Assembly: GCA_964555565.1 (NCBI GenBank)
Contig: CAZKTF010000079.1
Location: 1 to 14,732, forward strand
Length of the DNA stretch: 14,732 nt
DNA from: CAZKTF01 sp964555565
GTDB lineage: Bacteria > Planctomycetota > JAJSAM01 > JAKLKS01
Reading direction: 5' to 3'
The notes below the pieces were generated by a model, which was given only the letters and a program-made list of their open reading frames with translations, was not told the origin of the DNA and searched no databases. Position 1 is the stretch's first letter; every line of letters starts with the position of its first letter. Positions 13,672 through 14,732 of this stretch are shown piece by piece. The translations under genes were made by a program, and so were the position numbers.

Positions 13672-14732
13672 GCCGCGCCGAGAAGACCCTCCTCGCCCTG
13701 CTCGTAGCGACGATCCTCTTCGCGCCCGTCTTCTTCGGCGGCGTCGGGAGATTCCACAGGGACTGGACCGCGGCGCCCCCTACTGCTCTCGAGGCCTTCC
13801 TCTGGGCGAACGGGCCCTACGCGATCCTGTCGATGCTCGGCGTGGCCGTCGCGGCGACCGCGCTCGCCGTGGCGCTTGAGCGCCGGGCCGCGGGGGAGCC
13901 GGAGCCCTGGAGGCTCCACGCCCCGCTGCTCCTCCCCTTCGCGGGGCTGGCGGCGCTGGCGCTCCTGCAGATGGTCCCGCTCCCGCGCCCCGTCCTGGGG
14001 CTGCTGTCCCCCGGCACCGCCCGCGCGCTCGAGACTCTGCTCCCCGGGGACGCCTCGTGGCGCCCGGTCACCGTCTCACCGGAGGGGACCCGCGCGGCCT
14101 TGGGCGGGCTCGCGCTCGGGGGCGCCGTCCTCCTCGGGACGCTGCTGGTCGCGAGGCGGCGCGCCGCGGCGATGGCGGTCCTCGGGGCCGTCGTCGCGGC
14201 CTTCGCGCTCTCGGCCGTCTACGGGATCCTCTCGACCCGCTACGGGGACGACACGGTGCTCGGGTTCCCCAAGGTCTCAAGCGCCGGGATGGTCACGGGG
14301 ACCTTCCTCAACCGGAACAACCTCGCCGGCGCGGCCGGGCTCGCGCTGCCCCTGGCGCTGGCCCTGCTCGCGGTGAGTGGTCCAGGGCGAGGCCCCGCCG
14401 GTCTTACGCGGGCGGGGGCGCTCTCGCTGGCGGCCGCGATCCTCGCCGTGGCCATCCCGCTTGCCCGCGCCCGCATGGGTCTCGCCGCCGCGGCCGGGGG
14501 GATCGTGGTGCTGGGTCTCCTCGGGGCCCGGGCGGTGCGCTGGCCCCGGTGGGGGAGGGCGCTCGTCGTCCTCGCGGCCGTCGGCGCCGCGGGGGGAAGC
14601 GTCTTCGTCGTCCTCCGCGCCATGCCGGAGCTCCGCGAGCGGTTCCAGGCGGGCCCGGCGGAGCACGGGTACCTCGACACCCGGATCCCGGCCTGGGTCT
14701 CCACGGTCAGGCTCGCCCAGCGCTACCCCGCG
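13668..14732 (+). CDS. O-antigen ligase/polymerase family membrane protein (3' end outside window)
   Basis: From GTG 13668 the frame stays open to the window end (355 codons). The protein is highly hydrophobic, with helices such as LLALLVATILFAPVFFGG, YAILSMLGVAVAATALAVAL, LLLPFAGLAALALLQ and later ones. The family hallmark GTFLNRNNLAGAAGLALPLA (usual form GTFVNRNHFAGYL) lies at about residues 218-237. DTRIPAWVSTVRLAQRYPA near the end matches the R-x(4)-W...HP block that opens the conserved Wzy_C region. WaaL ligases join finished O-antigen to lipid A-core, and Wzy proteins polymerise repeat units. Both share these motifs. With a Wzm/Wzt exporter beside it, a ligase is more likely, but this is inference. 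The 4-base overlap with the ATP-grasp gene indicates coupling. Confidence 0.88.
   Translation, partial: MSRAEKTLLALLVATILFAPVFFGGVGRFHRDWTAAPPTALEAFLWANGPYAILSMLGVAVAATALAVALERRAAGEPEPWRLHAPLLLPFAGLAALALLQMVPLPRPVLGLLSPGTARALETLLPGDASWRPVTVSPEGTRAALGGLALGGAVLLGTLLVARRRAAAMAVLGAVVAAFALSAVYGILSTRYGDDTVLGFPKVSSAGMVTGTFLNRNNLAGAAGLALPLALALLAVSGPGRGPAGLTRAGALSLAAAILAVAIPLARARMGLAAAAGGIVVLGLLGARAVRWPRWGRALVVLAAVGAAGGSVFVVLRAMPELRERFQAGPAEHGYLDTRIPAWVSTVRLAQRYPA

Overview
This window is part of a surface-polysaccharide (O-antigen or capsule type) gene cluster from a high-GC bacterium. The Wzm/Wzt-type exporter pair and the O-antigen-ligase-like protein point to a Gram-negative envelope. Near-exclusive G/C at third codon positions, several GTG/TTG starts and hexamers of the form TANNCT placed 8 nt before ATGs are compatible with a lineage such as Acidobacteriota, Candidatus Eisenbacteria or a similar metagenome-derived phylum. 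The sequence alone does not settle the taxon.

Layout. (1) 1-2856, plus strand: a tightly coupled trio made of GDP-mannose 4,6-dehydratase (cut by the window start), GDP-L-fucose synthase and a SAM methyltransferase. The first two make GDP-L-fucose from GDP-mannose. (2) 2840-7587, minus strand: a five-gene cassette read toward the trio. In transcription order it holds a GT-B glycosyltransferase, a left-handed beta-helix acyltransferase, an FdtA/QdtA-type sugar 3,4-ketoisomerase, a DegT/FdtB-type PLP aminotransferase and an FkbM-type methyltransferase. The three middle genes match the steps that turn dTDP-4-keto-6-deoxyglucose into a dTDP-3-acylamino-3,6-dideoxyhexose (Fuc3NAc or Qui3NAc). (3) 7672-10149, plus strand: the ABC exporter genes wzm and wzt, separated by a decayed C-terminal fragment of an alkaline-phosphatase-superfamily gene. 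(4) 10161-12080: an AsnB-type glutamine-dependent amidotransferase. (5) 12044-12490: an array of GC-rich hairpin repeats that begins inside the end of asnB and supplies its stop codon. (6) 12514 to the window end: an ATP-grasp ligase, coupled by a 4-base overlap to a polytopic O-antigen ligase/polymerase that runs off the window.

Inferred combined role: two activated deoxysugars are made, a glycosyltransferase assembles at least one linkage, methyltransferases and possibly the amidotransferase/ATP-grasp pair decorate the glycan, Wzm/Wzt export it, and the ligase-like protein joins or polymerises it. The RmlA/RmlB enzymes that would supply dTDP-4-keto-6-deoxyglucose, and most glycosyltransferases, are not in this window. 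The points most worth a second look are the hairpin array that rewrote the asnB C-terminus, the phosphatase relic wedged between wzm and wzt, the shared promoter-like hexamer spacing, and the unassigned AsnB plus ATP-grasp pair.
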